From the NCBI RefSeq assembly GCF_008704655.1, contig NZ_CP023688.1:868001-932000 (forward strand): a stretch of 64,000 bases of DNA, given 5' to 3'. The first letter of the stretch is position 1, and each line of letters starts with the position of its first letter. Both the position numbers and the translations under genes were made by a program. Under the pieces are notes generated by a model that was not told where the DNA came from, ran no database searches, and was given only the letters and a program-made list of their open reading frames with translations. Origin of the DNA: Streptomyces rimosus (lineage in GTDB: Bacteria; Actinomycetota; Actinomycetes; Streptomycetales; Streptomycetaceae). Positions 51,580-61,416 of this stretch are shown here, piece by piece.

Positions 51580-53115
51580 CGCTGCGAAGGGGGAGCTACG
51601 GGTGGGGGCGAGCGGTTTGCCGCAGAGCCAGGCGTCGATGCGGACCAGATTGATGGCGGCGCCCGTGAAGAGATGGTGCAGGTGCGTCTTGGCAAGGCCC
51701 CGATAGCGCGGCCGTCGTATCCCGAAGGCGTGGACCGCCTGCCCAATGGTCCCCTCCACCCCAGCCCGACGGTGATAGCGCTGTTCCCATTCCGGGGTGT
51801 TCTGCTCCGAAGGGAGCCGTTGGAGAAGCTCGTGCTCGGCCCGGGGTCTCAGGGTGAGGTTGCGGCCGGTGGCCGATGTGGTGCACTGCTGGCGCAGAAA
51901 GCATGGCCGGCAGTCACGGGTGCGAACTTGAGACGAGCCACAGGGGTGCCCCGGTGGCTGAACCCCTCGTACCAACTCGTGCTGGTACGGCCGCTGGGGC
52001 AGGTGGCCCGCTTTCCGTCCCAGTCGATCGTGAAGTGGGTGTTGTCGAAGCCTGTGTGCTCGCTGGTGTTCCAGCTGGTGTCGCGGGCCAGGGGGCCGAG
52101 TAGCTCCAGGCCGTGACCCTGCTGGGCCAGGGCGACCTGTTCGGCGTCGATGTAGCCGGCGTCGACGATGTGCACCGCAGGCAGCCGGTCCCGCTCGGCC
52201 AGCGCGGCGTGGATCTGCTCGGTCACGGCGACGTCGGGGACAGGAGCAGGCGTGGTGATCACATTGGTGATCAAGTGTGGTGCGCCGGCGTCGCAGATCT
52301 CGGTCAAGTGGGCCTTGTAGCCGCCCCAGGAAAGATCCTGCTTCGACCCGGGACGCGCTTCAAGGTCGTAGGGCAAGGCAGGCGGAGGCTGCCGGGCGGC
52401 ACGTTTATTCATGTCCCACCAACGCACCGTGCCGTCGCGGACCTGGAACTGCTGGACCCATACCTGCCGCAGGACTTCCACTGCCCTGAGGTCTCTTACC
52501 TGCGGTGTTGCCTGCTCGGACAGCACCGCACTCAGCAGTTCCGTGCCGTGCGCACCGACTTGGTCGGCCATGGCGACTCGGGCAGTGTGCCGCTTGGGGT
52601 AGCGGGACTCCTCGGGCCGGACCGCATACCGGTCGAACCACTGCGGTCGGGCCAGGACATGGGTGGAGTCCGAACGCTGGTGTCCGCCGCCGAGCAGTCC
52701 CCTGCGGCGGGCTGCGAGCAGGAGCGAGTCGAAGACCACCTGCCCGTGATCGTCCTGGGCCAAGCGGGCACGGAAGGCGCTGAGCAGTGTGAAGTCGAAC
52801 CCGGTATAAGCCAGCTCCAGGCCGAGCGCATACTTCCAGTCCAGGCGGGCCTTGACCGCGTGGGCCGCCTGCCGATCTGTCAGCCCCTCGACGAACTGCA
52901 GCAGCGACACCACCCGCCAAACGTGCTGGAGAGACCGCCGGACGGCCGTGATCGGAGTACAGATCGGCGAAGTCGGCGTCATAAATCACCGGCCCGAGGT
53001 CATCTCTCACCCGCATGACCGGACAGCCCCCGGGAAACACCGCCCGCGCCAGCCGGGACGTCTCGCCCGGTACCTCTCCCAACCCCGGCCCTCGTAACAC
53101 CGCCGACCTCCACAC
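51562..53115 (-). pseudogene. IS1182-type transposase with two frameshifts
   Basis: The N-terminal piece (VFPGGCPVMRVRDDLG, from about 53115) is in one frame. The main part (FVEGLTDRQAAHAVKARLDWKYALGLEL ... RSDSTHVLARPQW ... VHIVDAGYIDAEQVAL) is in a second. The C-terminus (CRPCFLRQQCTTS ... AGVEGTIGQAVHAFGIRRPRYRGLAKTHLHHL) is in a third. The catalytic Asp, Asp and Glu are all still visible. The shifts fall near 52930 and 51900. Two shifts make this copy almost certainly inactive. Confidence 0.85.
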
Positions 53116-53122
53116 GCACGAC

Positions 53123-53155
53123 GTCGGCCCCCGAGACCAAGTCTCGGGGGCCGAC
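53123..53155. terminator. Hairpin at the transposase 5' end of the IS1182 element
   Basis: A perfect 15-pair stem (GTCGGCCCCCGAGAC and its complement) with a 3-base loop, just inside the right inverted repeat and upstream of the transposase gene. It would block transcription entering the element from outside. Confidence 0.65.
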
Positions 53156-53214
53156 GAGGCCGTCCGCAGGACTTTCCCAACAGGGTCGGAGCAAGCCGGC
53201 GGGGCGTCCTCGTA

Positions 53215-54365
53215 TCAGGTCCCGTCTACGCAAGCCCCCTGTCGAAGCAAGTCGGTAGGGCCCTCACATGTCACGAGCGATCACAGCCGAGTCACCAACT
53301 CCACGGACACCATCACGCCACAACGCTCTGACCTGGACTTACGCTCTCCCCCTGAACCTACTGGACGCCCTTGGACGGCTTCTACTACATATGCCATGTG
53401 GTATCGGTGGCCGCCTGTCGGGGTGGTGCCGAGCTCCTCGGATGCGCTCGCGCCTGCTCCGTCAGCCCATCGCCCGGCAGGCCGTGAGTGGCAAGGCGGA
53501 AGTTCTCCGAGCCCCTCTGTTCAGCGACTGCCCGATCAGCACGACTCCACCAATCCCGCATCGCCGGGCCTCCCCGGCCTCACCACTCCCCACATCCCAC
53601 CTCCTGGTGACTGGTACCAAGATCCGGACCATACGCGGACCAACGTCCCCTCAGCATCCGCGGCGTCCGCCAAGGCCGCAGGTCAGCACCCCCGTGAGCG
53701 CCGTACCACCAGCAGACGAAGAATCTGCTGGTCTTCGCGGATGCGGCGCCCGTCCGCCTGAGCCTGCACTCCGTGACCGACCAACGGGCGGCCCCCCGAG
53801 AGTCCTATAACCGGGCGGTCACCTGCGCTTCTTCGAACATGTCCGAGCCGGTACATCGAACACACGCCGCGGCCAACGCGCTGAGGAGGCCACCTTCCGG
53901 CTGGCGCTGCATAGCGGCTGCCGCGCTGCGGCGACACCCGCTCCGCATCGCCGAATCCGGACCCACCATCACACAACTGGCGTGAAGCGCCCGGCAGCCG
54001 CGTAGCCTCCCTGGCCGCCCAACCACATCCTCGGCGCTGCCGAACGCGCTCGAAAGAGGGCCCGCGATGACCACGGAACTGCTGTCGCGTCCGCCCCCCA
54101 CGTGACTTCACCGCCTCCCTCGTCTCCGTAGCCCTACCGCGACGCCTGCACACGCACCTCCCGGCCATGACTCGGGCGGCCCCTCGGCTCGAAGAACCAG
54201 CGTGCCGCCCCCACCGCGGCGCAGCCGAAGTGTGGGGCAGCCCCAAGCTCTTACCGAACGCCACTGGCTCGGAGCGAGCAAGAACAGGAAGGCGATCAAC
54301 GAGTGGCTGCTGGGGATAATGACGTACGCAAGGAAGCGTTCACAGTAGGGGGAGCGATGACGCTG
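53215..54365. other. About 1.1 kb without a recognised gene
   Basis: No motif, intact coding frame or insertion-sequence end was recognised on either strand. It may be fragmented coding DNA. Confidence 0.35.
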
Positions 54366-54645
54366 CCTGAGATGGAATTTTCCCGGCTCCGGCCGCTCGG
54401 GGGCCGAGGGATAGCGGTCCGGCTTCGAGCAGTTCGTCTGCGAGCTCGCAGCGGAGGACTGTCCTGCCGATGGGGCCCGCTTCGTCAGTCTGCACGGCGC
54501 CGGCGGGGACGGTGGGGTCGAGTGCTTCTGGGTTCTGCCGGACGGCACGGAGCACGGCTGGCAGGCCAAGTTCTGGGTGTCCGGAGACGCCGTCGACAAG
54601 CAGCAGCTCGACATATCAGTGAGCGTTTTCAGAGTGGCCACCGGT
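54366..54645 (+). pseudogene. Relic of the N-terminal nuclease domain of an Avs-type antiphage protein
   Basis: After a start-like MEFSRLRPLGGRG, a frameshift near 54415 leads into GFEQFVCELAAED ... FVSLHGAGGDGGVECFWVL ... HGWQAKFWVSGDAVDKQQLDIS. The D-GGVE ... QAK pattern is a PD-(D/E)XK nuclease core. The whole resembles the N-terminus of large STAND-NTPase defence proteins in Streptomyces. The NTPase and sensor regions are absent: coding stops near 54645, where a transposase fragment begins. Confidence 0.55.
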
Positions 54646-54732
54646 CGGGTGACGGGGCGGCCTCCCGCAACGCACGAGGCTCCTGTGCCGTTGAGAGAGA
54701 TGTTCGACGTATCAACTCATCAGCGCAGGAGC

Positions 54733-55027
54733 CCCGTTGGTTCCCTAATCTGCCGCACTCGACCTCCCGCACGCCCTGGTCGAGTGGGTAACCATGCTCA
54801 TCGTCACCCGTGAGGGTGACCGCGGCTGCAAGCTCCCGCCGCACCAGCGTGCTCTCGTCGGCTTGGTCTACCTTCGCCGGCATGACACGCTCGCGCAGAT
54901 CGCCGCGGGTTCCGGCATATCCGTCGGCACTGCCCACGCCTACGTCGCCGCCGTCGTCAGCCACCTGTCCCGCCGGGCGCCCGGGCTGCTGCGGGTCCTG
55001 CGGGAGGCGGATCCCGATCACGTCCTG
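54733..55027 (+). pseudogene. N-terminal fragment of an IS5-like transposase, cut by an IS630 element
   Basis: The frame reads [22 protein letters not shown] ... [43 protein letters not shown], the helix-turn-helix N-terminus of a DDE_Tnp_4 transposase. A TAA precedes the conserved start region. The frame ends in the left end of the IS630 element at 55032, and no recognisable DDE domain follows the right end. Confidence 0.7.
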
Positions 55028-55031
55028 CTAG

Positions 55032-56265
55032 TGCTGTGACCGGGAAGGTTTGCCGGGTTGGTGGTCAGGCCGCGGCGGGCAATGGTCTGCCGCCCCAGCG
55101 GACGCCTTTTTCGCTGCGGATGCGGGCGCGTTCGCGTCGTTGGGCGGCGAGGATGTCGGGGTGACGGGTGTGCTGGTTGCGCCAGCGCAGGTAGGCGTGC
55201 AGGGCTCTGGTCTGGACAGTGTGGTTTGGATGGTCGGAGTTGGCGAGGGTGAACTGCCGCAGGGGCCCGAAGTGGGCCTCGATGGGGTTGGCCCACGACG
55301 CATAGGCCGGGGTGAAGCACAGCTCGACGTTCTTGCGGACTGCCCACCTGCGGATGCGCCAGTTCAGGTGGGCGGAGAGGTTGTCGAGGATCACGTAGAC
55401 CGGGGCGCCGTCGGGGCGGGCCGCGCGGATCGACCGCAGGGCGGCCCAGGTGTGGTCGATGCCTTTGCGCTTGCGGTTGACGCCCCACAGTTTGTCGTCG
55501 CCGACCGAGTAGCAGCCGTGGAAGTAGGTGATGCCGTGGGTGCGGCGGAACGTGGCCGGCAGCCGCTCGGGCCTGCCGCGTCCGGCCCAGCAGCAGCCGG
55601 CAGTGGGGCGGATGCCCAGCGGTCCGAACTCGTCGGACGCGAACGTGCGGTCCGCGCGCTCATTGAGCGCGTACTCGATGTGTTCCAGCTTGGCGTCGAA
55701 CGTCGGGTCCGGGGCCTCCTTCCAGGTCTTGGTGCGCTGGAAGGAGATCCCCCGGCGGGCCAGCAGGCAGCGCAGTGCCTCCCGGCCGATCCGGACGGGC
55801 CTGGCGACGTCGCGGCGCAGGTGATCGGCGAGTTTGCGGATCGACCAGCGGGTGAAGGGCTTGCCCAGCACAGTGGGGCGGGTGGCGGCCGTCTGGACGA
55901 CGAAGTCCTCGTCGTCACCGCTCAGCAGGCGGGGACGGCCTCCCGTCCACTGAGGGTCCAGGCATGCGAGCCCGATCTCGTTGAAGCGGTGGATCACGTC
56001 ACGGACGGTGTCCTCGTCCGCCTGGACCAGGTGCGCGATCACTGGGACCGTGCTGCCGCCGGCTGAGGCCAGGAGCATCATCGCCCGGCGAAATCGCACA
56101 GAGTTCGTGCTGCCCCGCCGAACGATGTGTTGGAGCTTCTGTCCTTCCTGCTCAGTCAGCCTGCGGACCTTGACCGGTAACGCCATACCCGCCTCCCATG
56201 CCAGTCGGCGTCCTCACACCCGACTAGCACAACCGACAACCCGGCAAACCTTCCCGGTCACAGCA
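55032..56265 (-). mobile_element. IS630-family insertion sequence
   Basis: The ends are inverted repeats of about 29 bp beginning TGCTGTGACCGGGAAGGTTT, flanked by CTAG on both sides (55028-55031 and 56266-56269). IS630 elements duplicate TA, so the CTAG may be TA within a CTAG target. About 1.23 kb with one intact transposase; probably recent. Confidence 0.9.
55065..56186 (-). CDS. IS630-family transposase
   Basis: A 373-residue enzyme with an N-terminal paired helix-turn-helix (VPVIAHLVQADEDTVRDVIHRFNE, TRWSIRKLADHLRRDV) and a DDE domain: FASDEFGPLGIR (Asp), VYVILDNLSAH (Asp) and ANPIEAHFGPLRQF (Glu). The single uninterrupted frame and matched ends suggest it may be active. Confidence 0.93.
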   Translation of the reverse strand: MALPVKVRRLTEQEGQKLQHIVRRGSTNSVRFRRAMMLLASAGGSTVPVIAHLVQADEDTVRDVIHRFNEIGLACLDPQWTGGRPRLLSGDDEDFVVQTAATRPTVLGKPFTRWSIRKLADHLRRDVARPVRIGREALRCLLARRGISFQRTKTWKEAPDPTFDAKLEHIEYALNERADRTFASDEFGPLGIRPTAGCCWAGRGRPERLPATFRRTHGITYFHGCYSVGDDKLWGVNRKRKGIDHTWAALRSIRAARPDGAPVYVILDNLSAHLNWRIRRWAVRKNVELCFTPAYASWANPIEAHFGPLRQFTLANSDHPNHTVQTRALHAYLRWRNQHTRHPDILAAQRRERARIRSEKGVRWGGRPLPAAA

Positions 56266-56411
56266 CTAGACGCTGCTGTTGCCCGGAAGAGCATGTCGGG
56301 ACGCTCGCGACCACCTTCGGGTGATATCGGAGCGAGAGGCATTCCCTGGGCTCCCCTCATCCACCAGATTGCTCACCAGCAGCTGTCTGGTGGCGGGCGA
56401 GAGGTGGGCAG

Positions 56412-58472
56412 GTGGCGCCGAGGCATTTCCGCGGTGATGACCGCGTCGCGGTGATCACCGGGGCAGGTCGCGGCATCGGTGAGTCCCTCGCGCGTGAGCT
56501 CACTCAACACGGCTTCCGAGTGGTTCTGGGCGACATCGACAAGGCAGCCGTGCAGGCGACGGCCATGGCTGTGGGCGCTCGGGCCGTGCCGGTGGCCGGG
56601 GACATGCGAGATCCGCGGACGGCTGCAGCTCTCGTCCAGGCCGCATTGCAGGGTTTCGGCCGGCTGGACGTATGGATCAACAATGCCGGCGTCATCGGCG
56701 ACGGCCCCTTCGAGGAGCAGGTACCGGCCCACGCGGCCCGCATGGTGGAGGTGAACCTGGGTGCCGTGCTGGCTGGGTGCCGTGCCGTGTGGCCGGTCAT
56801 GCGCGCCCAGGGCGGAGGACACATCGTGAACGTGGCCAGCGTTTGCGCCGTGAAACCGCTGGCAGGTCTGGCCGTCTACAGTGCGACCAAGGCGGCTGTG
56901 GCGGCGCTGTCCGAGGCGTTGCGCCGGGAGGGACGCCCGGTGGGCATCCACACGTCCGTCGTGGCTCCGTACATGGTGAGCACACCGGCGGCGGCCGGGC
57001 TGCGGCAGCGGCTGCTGCGGCCCCTGTGTCCCACGGAGGTGGCACGGGCCGTCGTCGGCGTTCTGCACCGGCCACGCGGTTGCGTGGTCGTACCACGGTC
57101 TCTCGGGCCGGTCCTGTCCCTGGGTCGGCTGCTTCCGCAACGGCTGCGGGACCTCCTTGACGACGTCATGGGGCTGGACACGATCGCTTTGAACGCTGAC
57201 CGGGGCCAACGCACCGCTTACTGGGAGGCGCTCACCTCTCACAGCCTTGCTGCCGCACCGATTCCGGTTTCCGGCGAACCGGCTGCTGTCCTCGACAGCC
57301 GGAGGGGCCGAGACGATGCAGCCGGTCGCTCCCGCGATCCATCACGCGACCGCGCCGGGCATGCGCCGTGCCACGGCACGGACCAGAACAGCGCAGGGGC
57401 CATGGCGGAGAATATCGACCGGCTCCACCCGGCCCGCCCTACTGCCGAGATGACGCAGGAACTGCTCGCAGTGCCTGCCCTGTTAGGTTCTGACGCCGCC
57501 GAACGTGTGCACCAGCGGCTCTGTGAATCCCTGGTGCAGCCGGTGCAGAACTTGCTGGACAGCGGAGGGCAACGGTGGCCGTCCCGACTGATGACCGCCG
57601 TCCTGGAAGCCTTGGGGAGTCGGAGTCGCTCCTTCGGCCCGCTGATGGCGGCGTTTGAACTGATGTACGCGGGGACTTCGATCATCGACGACTGCCAGCA
57701 CGACTCACCGTTACGCCCGGGCCGGTCGTCCGGTCATGTGCCGCACGACACCGCCTTCGCGGTCAACGCCGGCACGGCCGCCTACTTCACCATGGACCGC
57801 GCACTGGGCGCGGCCCTGCCATCCGACTCGTTCCGGCGGATGCAGGTGTACGAGGTCTACCTCGCCGCGCTCCGGGCCACTCACGCCGGCCGGGCCCTTG
57901 ACCTGCAGGGCCATCACGAGGAGATGAACACCGCGCTCTCCACGGGCCATTACGAGCCCTTGTTCCGGCTGCTGAGCCTTACTCATCAGCTCAAGCCCGG
58001 AGCCCTGTTCGGGGCTCTGTGTCACACGGCGGCTCTGCTCGCCGAAGCCGCCCCCGCCCAGTGCTCGGCGCTGGCCAGGCTGGGCGAGGCGGTCGGCACC
58101 GCTTGCCAGATCACCGACGACGTTGCTGATCTCGAAGGCGTGCGCCGCGACGGTGCGGGCACGCAACAGGCCGGTGAGAATCTCCTCCGTGCCAAGGTCA
58201 CCTTCCCCCTGGCACGCACCGTGGCGCTGCTGCCCCGCCAGGACGCCACCGCGCTGTGGCAGAGCCTGGTCGGTGGGCTCGACACGGACGGCAGCCACCG
58301 TGTCGCCGCCCGTATCCACGACTGCGGAGCACTGGCGCGGTGCCGAGCGGACGCCGAAACCCTGCTGGACGACGCCTGGGCCGGTGTCCACGGTCTGCTG
58401 CCCGACTCCCTCGCCACCGCGCGTCTTCGGCAAGTGTGCACTGATACCGTCTACCGGCGGAGTGTCGGCTGA
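56412..58472 (+). CDS. Fusion of a short-chain dehydrogenase with an isoprenyl diphosphate synthase
   Basis: A 686-residue protein. Residues ~10-220 are a short-chain dehydrogenase: VITGAGRGIGESLA (NAD(P)-binding Gly motif), INNAGVIGDGPF, VNVASVCAVKPLAGLAVYSATKAA with the catalytic Ser and YxxxK. A ~60-residue low-complexity linker follows, then from about 345 a polyprenyl synthetase fold: SIIDDCQHDSPLRPG (first Asp-rich region) and CQITDDVADLEG (second, intact DDxxD). In the first motif His replaces the usual last Asp of DDxxD, so ionisation chemistry may be altered. The whole is one frame. The stop overlaps the next ATG as TGATG. A Met near 57402 could give a separate synthase. Confidence 0.85.
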   Translation: MAPRHFRGDDRVAVITGAGRGIGESLARELTQHGFRVVLGDIDKAAVQATAMAVGARAVPVAGDMRDPRTAAALVQAALQGFGRLDVWINNAGVIGDGPFEEQVPAHAARMVEVNLGAVLAGCRAVWPVMRAQGGGHIVNVASVCAVKPLAGLAVYSATKAAVAALSEALRREGRPVGIHTSVVAPYMVSTPAAAGLRQRLLRPLCPTEVARAVVGVLHRPRGCVVVPRSLGPVLSLGRLLPQRLRDLLDDVMGLDTIALNADRGQRTAYWEALTSHSLAAAPIPVSGEPAAVLDSRRGRDDAAGRSRDPSRDRAGHAPCHGTDQNSAGAMAENIDRLHPARPTAEMTQELLAVPALLGSDAAERVHQRLCESLVQPVQNLLDSGGQRWPSRLMTAVLEALGSRSRSFGPLMAAFELMYAGTSIIDDCQHDSPLRPGRSSGHVPHDTAFAVNAGTAAYFTMDRALGAALPSDSFRRMQVYEVYLAALRATHAGRALDLQGHHEEMNTALSTGHYEPLFRLLSLTHQLKPGALFGALCHTAALLAEAAPAQCSALARLGEAVGTACQITDDVADLEGVRRDGAGTQQAGENLLRAKVTFPLARTVALLPRQDATALWQSLVGGLDTDGSHRVAARIHDCGALARCRADAETLLDDAWAGVHGLLPDSLATARLRQVCTDTVYRRSVG

Positions 58473-58999
58473 TGCCCTCCTTCGGCGCCTCCCGCGCCCC
58501 GACACCGCCCGGCCGACAGACCGTTCACCCGCTGGTGGCCCGCATCGGCGTCTCCCGCCTCTGCCTGTTCCTGGCCCCCCGACTGCTCCCCGTCCTCGAC
58601 CTGGCTGCACACCGCCTCACCCGCGGCCGGTGGCTGCCCAGTCGGCTCGTGCTGCCCGCCGGGTTGCTGACGACCACCGGCCACCGCACCGGACGGTGCC
58701 ACACCGTCCCCCTGTGCGCCTACGCCTTCGCCCACGGCAGCTGGTTGGTGGCCGCCACCAACTTCGGCCGCGACCACCACCCCGCCTGGTCCACCAACCT
58801 TTTGCACCACCCGCACGCCGTCCTCACCTGGCGCGGCCGACAGCACCAGGTCACCGCCCTCCACCTCTCCCCTCACCAAGTCAGCGCCTTCCGCCCGCAG
58901 ATCCTGACGATTCTCCCCTTCTACGATGACTACGCCACGCGCGCCGGCCACCGTGCCATCCGCGTCTTCCACCTGCGCCCCGTAGTGGACAGCCGATGA
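58472..58999 (+). CDS. F420-dependent nitroreductase/quinone reductase-like protein (Ddn family)
   Basis: A 175-residue protein of the Ddn/FDOR-A split-beta-barrel family: LLTTTGHRTGRCHTVPL, then GSWLVAATNFGRDHHPAWSTNLLHHPHAVLTWRG and LPFYDDYATRAGHRAIRVFHLRP are its hallmark blocks. Members reduce or saturate small molecules with F420H2. Its start is fused to the SDR-synthase stop (TGATG), so it likely acts on the product of that enzyme, for example to reduce a prenyl chain or quinone. Confidence 0.85.
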   Translation: MPSFGASRAPTPPGRQTVHPLVARIGVSRLCLFLAPRLLPVLDLAAHRLTRGRWLPSRLVLPAGLLTTTGHRTGRCHTVPLCAYAFAHGSWLVAATNFGRDHHPAWSTNLLHHPHAVLTWRGRQHQVTALHLSPHQVSAFRPQILTILPFYDDYATRAGHRAIRVFHLRPVVDSR

Positions 59000-59149
59000 G
59001 CCGCCACACCGTTTGCACCGTATCTTGGCCCGGAATGGATTCCACCGTCGCGATGACGACGACTTCGACCGGGGACGTGTATCGAGTCGTGATCAGTTTG
59101 CTGGATCCGCCCTCGCTCCGAAGGCGGATGCGGTATTCCAGTGCACATG

Positions 59150-59415
59150 ACACGTGTGCAACTGACGGACGAGGGTGGGGTTTCATCGAGCCGTATCTGC
59201 CGGTCGGTGAATACGGCCCGCATCCCGCCCGGCTGCGCACGCATTTCGAGGGAGTGAGCTGAAAATATTGCTCGGGAGCCCAATGGCGCGAGATATCGGA
59301 CGGGTTCGGCGCCTGGTCCACCGTGCACAACCGGTTCCGGCAGTGGCGGGATAACGGGGTGTTCGAGGCCCTGCTGGAGAGGGTGATCGCCACGGCGGCC
59401 GGGCGGGGCGAGGTG
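59150..59415 (+). pseudogene. IS5-type transposase remnant
   Basis: Pieces reading LTDEGWGFIEPYLPVGEYGPHPARLRTHFEGV and, in another frame, DGFGAWSTVHNRFRQWRDNGVFEALLERVI match the N-terminal region of IS5-family transposases. A frameshift and loss of the DDE domain mark it as decayed. It interrupts the terpenoid locus between the Ddn-like and acyltransferase genes. Confidence 0.8.
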
Positions 59416-59746
59416 CCTTATCCGTCAACCCGCGGGCAACCAGTGCCCAGTTCTTCGCCCCGGCCGTCGGCCCCGGCGCTATGTCGCTGCCCCGCCCTGT
59501 GGGCAGTCCGTCCACAATGCGCTCCGAGGGGAAGCCACGCTCTTGACTGTGGTGGCTCATGATTACGTGCCCGGGCGCGGAAGGGCACTCTTCAGGGGGA
59601 CGCGGCGCCACCGGAAGTTCGTTACGCTTTTCCAGGCGGCAGGCGGTCGCCTGCAGGGCCGCTAGGCCCCCGAAGCCGGACTCAAGTACGTATCGCCCGT
59701 CCGGGTTCCGGCACGCCAGGAGACCGAGCAGAGCAGAGAGAATGGC
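59416..59746. other. Leader of the acyltransferase gene plus unassigned sequence
   Basis: About 330 bp. A minus-strand stretch (CRNPDGRYVLESGFGGLAAL) looks somewhat protein-like, but no start or family could be supported. The acyltransferase promoter should be here. Confidence 0.3.
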
Positions 59747-61081
59747 ATGGGGCTCGACAAGGGTGTTCCGGCGAGTGGCATTCGTGACAGTGATCGCTTC
59801 GGGAGCACGTCGGCAAACGATCCGCTGCAGCGTGTGCCGTCTGCCGGGCGGAAGAGGGCAGACCGGATCAGCCAAGTGTTTCACCAGCTGGGTACACCCG
59901 ACCAGTTGATAGTGGGATGGACCGGCCGGCTCTCCGGCCAGCCGCCCACGCTGGCGGCGCTGCGCTCTCACGTACACGAACGACTGTCCACGTTGCCCGC
60001 ACTGACGCACCGGCTCACTCCCGGCTCCCGAGCCCCGCATTGGGAACCGGCTTCTCCCCCGGACCTCCGCAAGCACGTTCACGCCCTGCGTGTGGCCAAC
60101 CCGGCTGCTTGGCAAGACGCCCCGTCTCAGGCGCAGGCATTGCCGCTGCCGCCCGAACACCACCCGCGCTGGGACCTGTGGCTGATAACCCGTTACGACG
60201 TCAATCATGAATACGTGCTGCTGTTGCGTATCCACCACGCCTTGGCGGACGGTGCAGGCATTTTGCACGTGGCGCACGTCCTGCTCGCACTGCCCCCATG
60301 GCAAGGGACCACGCGACCACAGCCGCCCCAGGCACTGGGTCTCCTCCGTGACACTCGGGAAGCGTGCCGACTCACCCGTGACGTCGCCGCGAGTCTGCGC
60401 CCCGGACGCCCCGCTCCGCCCTTTCACCAGCTCCCCACAGGGCGGCGCTCGTACGCCTCAGCCTCCGTTTCGACGCAGCACATGAGGGAGCTGGCCGGAG
60501 CACTCGACACGAGCATCAGCAAAGCCTTCCTGACTGCGCTCGCGGCAACGGTGCGTGGTGTCGCACTGTCGGACGGGACTGCGCCCACGCCGCTCGCGGT
60601 CTTCTGGCCTCTCAGCACCCGGCAGGCCACGGAGCAAGAAGCCGCTGGCAACTTCATCAGCATGGCGCGTATTTGGCTTCCCTGCGATGACGGCAGTCCG
60701 GCGAGCAGCGCTGAGCGTATCGCCGCTCAGCTGGTTCCCGAGGCGATCGAACAGCGTGTGGCGGCCTCTCGCCGTCTCCTGCGCCATGCGCCCCCTGGGA
60801 CCGCACGATGGATGATCCGCCGCTGCATGAGGGGCCGCCTCACTCCGCTGACTGCCACCTACCTTTCCGTCTCCGGCGGCCACACCGCGGCACAGGAAGG
60901 CAAGACAACCGGCTTCTCCATCTGGGGGGCGCCCGTTCCAACTCAGCTATGCCACGTGACCCTTACCAGGTTCGGAGACCAGTGCGAGCTCTCGGTCGTC
61001 TACGACGAGGCGCTGTCCTGCGGAGCGGCGTTTCCCCGTCTGTGGCAGGCCGCGCTGGAGAACCTGCGCGAGCATGCCTGA
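59747..61081 (+). CDS. WS/DGAT-type acyltransferase
   Basis: A 444-residue enzyme with the acyltransferase active-site motif RIHHALADGAG (HHxxxDG), ahead of the GNFISMARIWLP and TYLSVSGGHTAA blocks typical of wax ester synthase / diacylglycerol acyltransferases. The first ~40 residues (before VFHQLGTPDQLIVGWTG) are poorly conserved, so the true start may be further in. GAGAG precedes the ATG. Next to isoprenoid enzymes it may esterify a prenyl alcohol or terpenol with an acyl-CoA; this is inferred from context. Confidence 0.85.
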   Translation: MGLDKGVPASGIRDSDRFGSTSANDPLQRVPSAGRKRADRISQVFHQLGTPDQLIVGWTGRLSGQPPTLAALRSHVHERLSTLPALTHRLTPGSRAPHWEPASPPDLRKHVHALRVANPAAWQDAPSQAQALPLPPEHHPRWDLWLITRYDVNHEYVLLLRIHHALADGAGILHVAHVLLALPPWQGTTRPQPPQALGLLRDTREACRLTRDVAASLRPGRPAPPFHQLPTGRRSYASASVSTQHMRELAGALDTSISKAFLTALAATVRGVALSDGTAPTPLAVFWPLSTRQATEQEAAGNFISMARIWLPCDDGSPASSAERIAAQLVPEAIEQRVAASRRLLRHAPPGTARWMIRRCMRGRLTPLTATYLSVSGGHTAAQEGKTTGFSIWGAPVPTQLCHVTLTRFGDQCELSVVYDEALSCGAAFPRLWQAALENLREHA

Positions 61082-61416
61082 ATAAGTTGTTACCGACGCG
61101 GCCTGGCCCCGGCGTTCTGCCTCATGCGGCTCGTGTCCGTACTTCGCCGGAGCCTGTCCTGAGACCGGTTTTCGGCGCCCGGAGCGACTGGTCCCGCGCC
61201 CCTGGCTTCGTGGGCCGGCCCCGCCAGAGGCCGCAGTCCTCGTTCGAGCCATGGTCCGGGGGCCGCTTCTTGCGATCTCGAAGCCAGGTGTGCGCCACCG
61301 CGGTGGTTGTCCGGGCTGCCGAGCACCTCCTTTCGCCGTGAGCTCTCATGAGGGCCCCGCATGGTCCGACCGCCCAGTGCCAGGCCCGGAGAGCAGCGGC
61401 CCCCGGCTGAGCCGGG
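61082..61416. other. Intergenic between convergent genes
   Basis: About 335 bp between the acyltransferase and synthase stop codons. Frames look non-coding; no clear terminator stem was singled out. Confidence 0.35.

Larger units (their letters stand above)
51502..53214 (-). mobile_element. IS1182-family element
   Basis: Inverted repeats of 49 bp lie at 51502-51550 and 53166-53214. They match except for the internal segment GGAGCAAGCC, which reads in the same orientation at both ends. The element is about 1.7 kb with a broken transposase on the minus strand, and carries strong hairpins near both ends. Confidence 0.82.
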
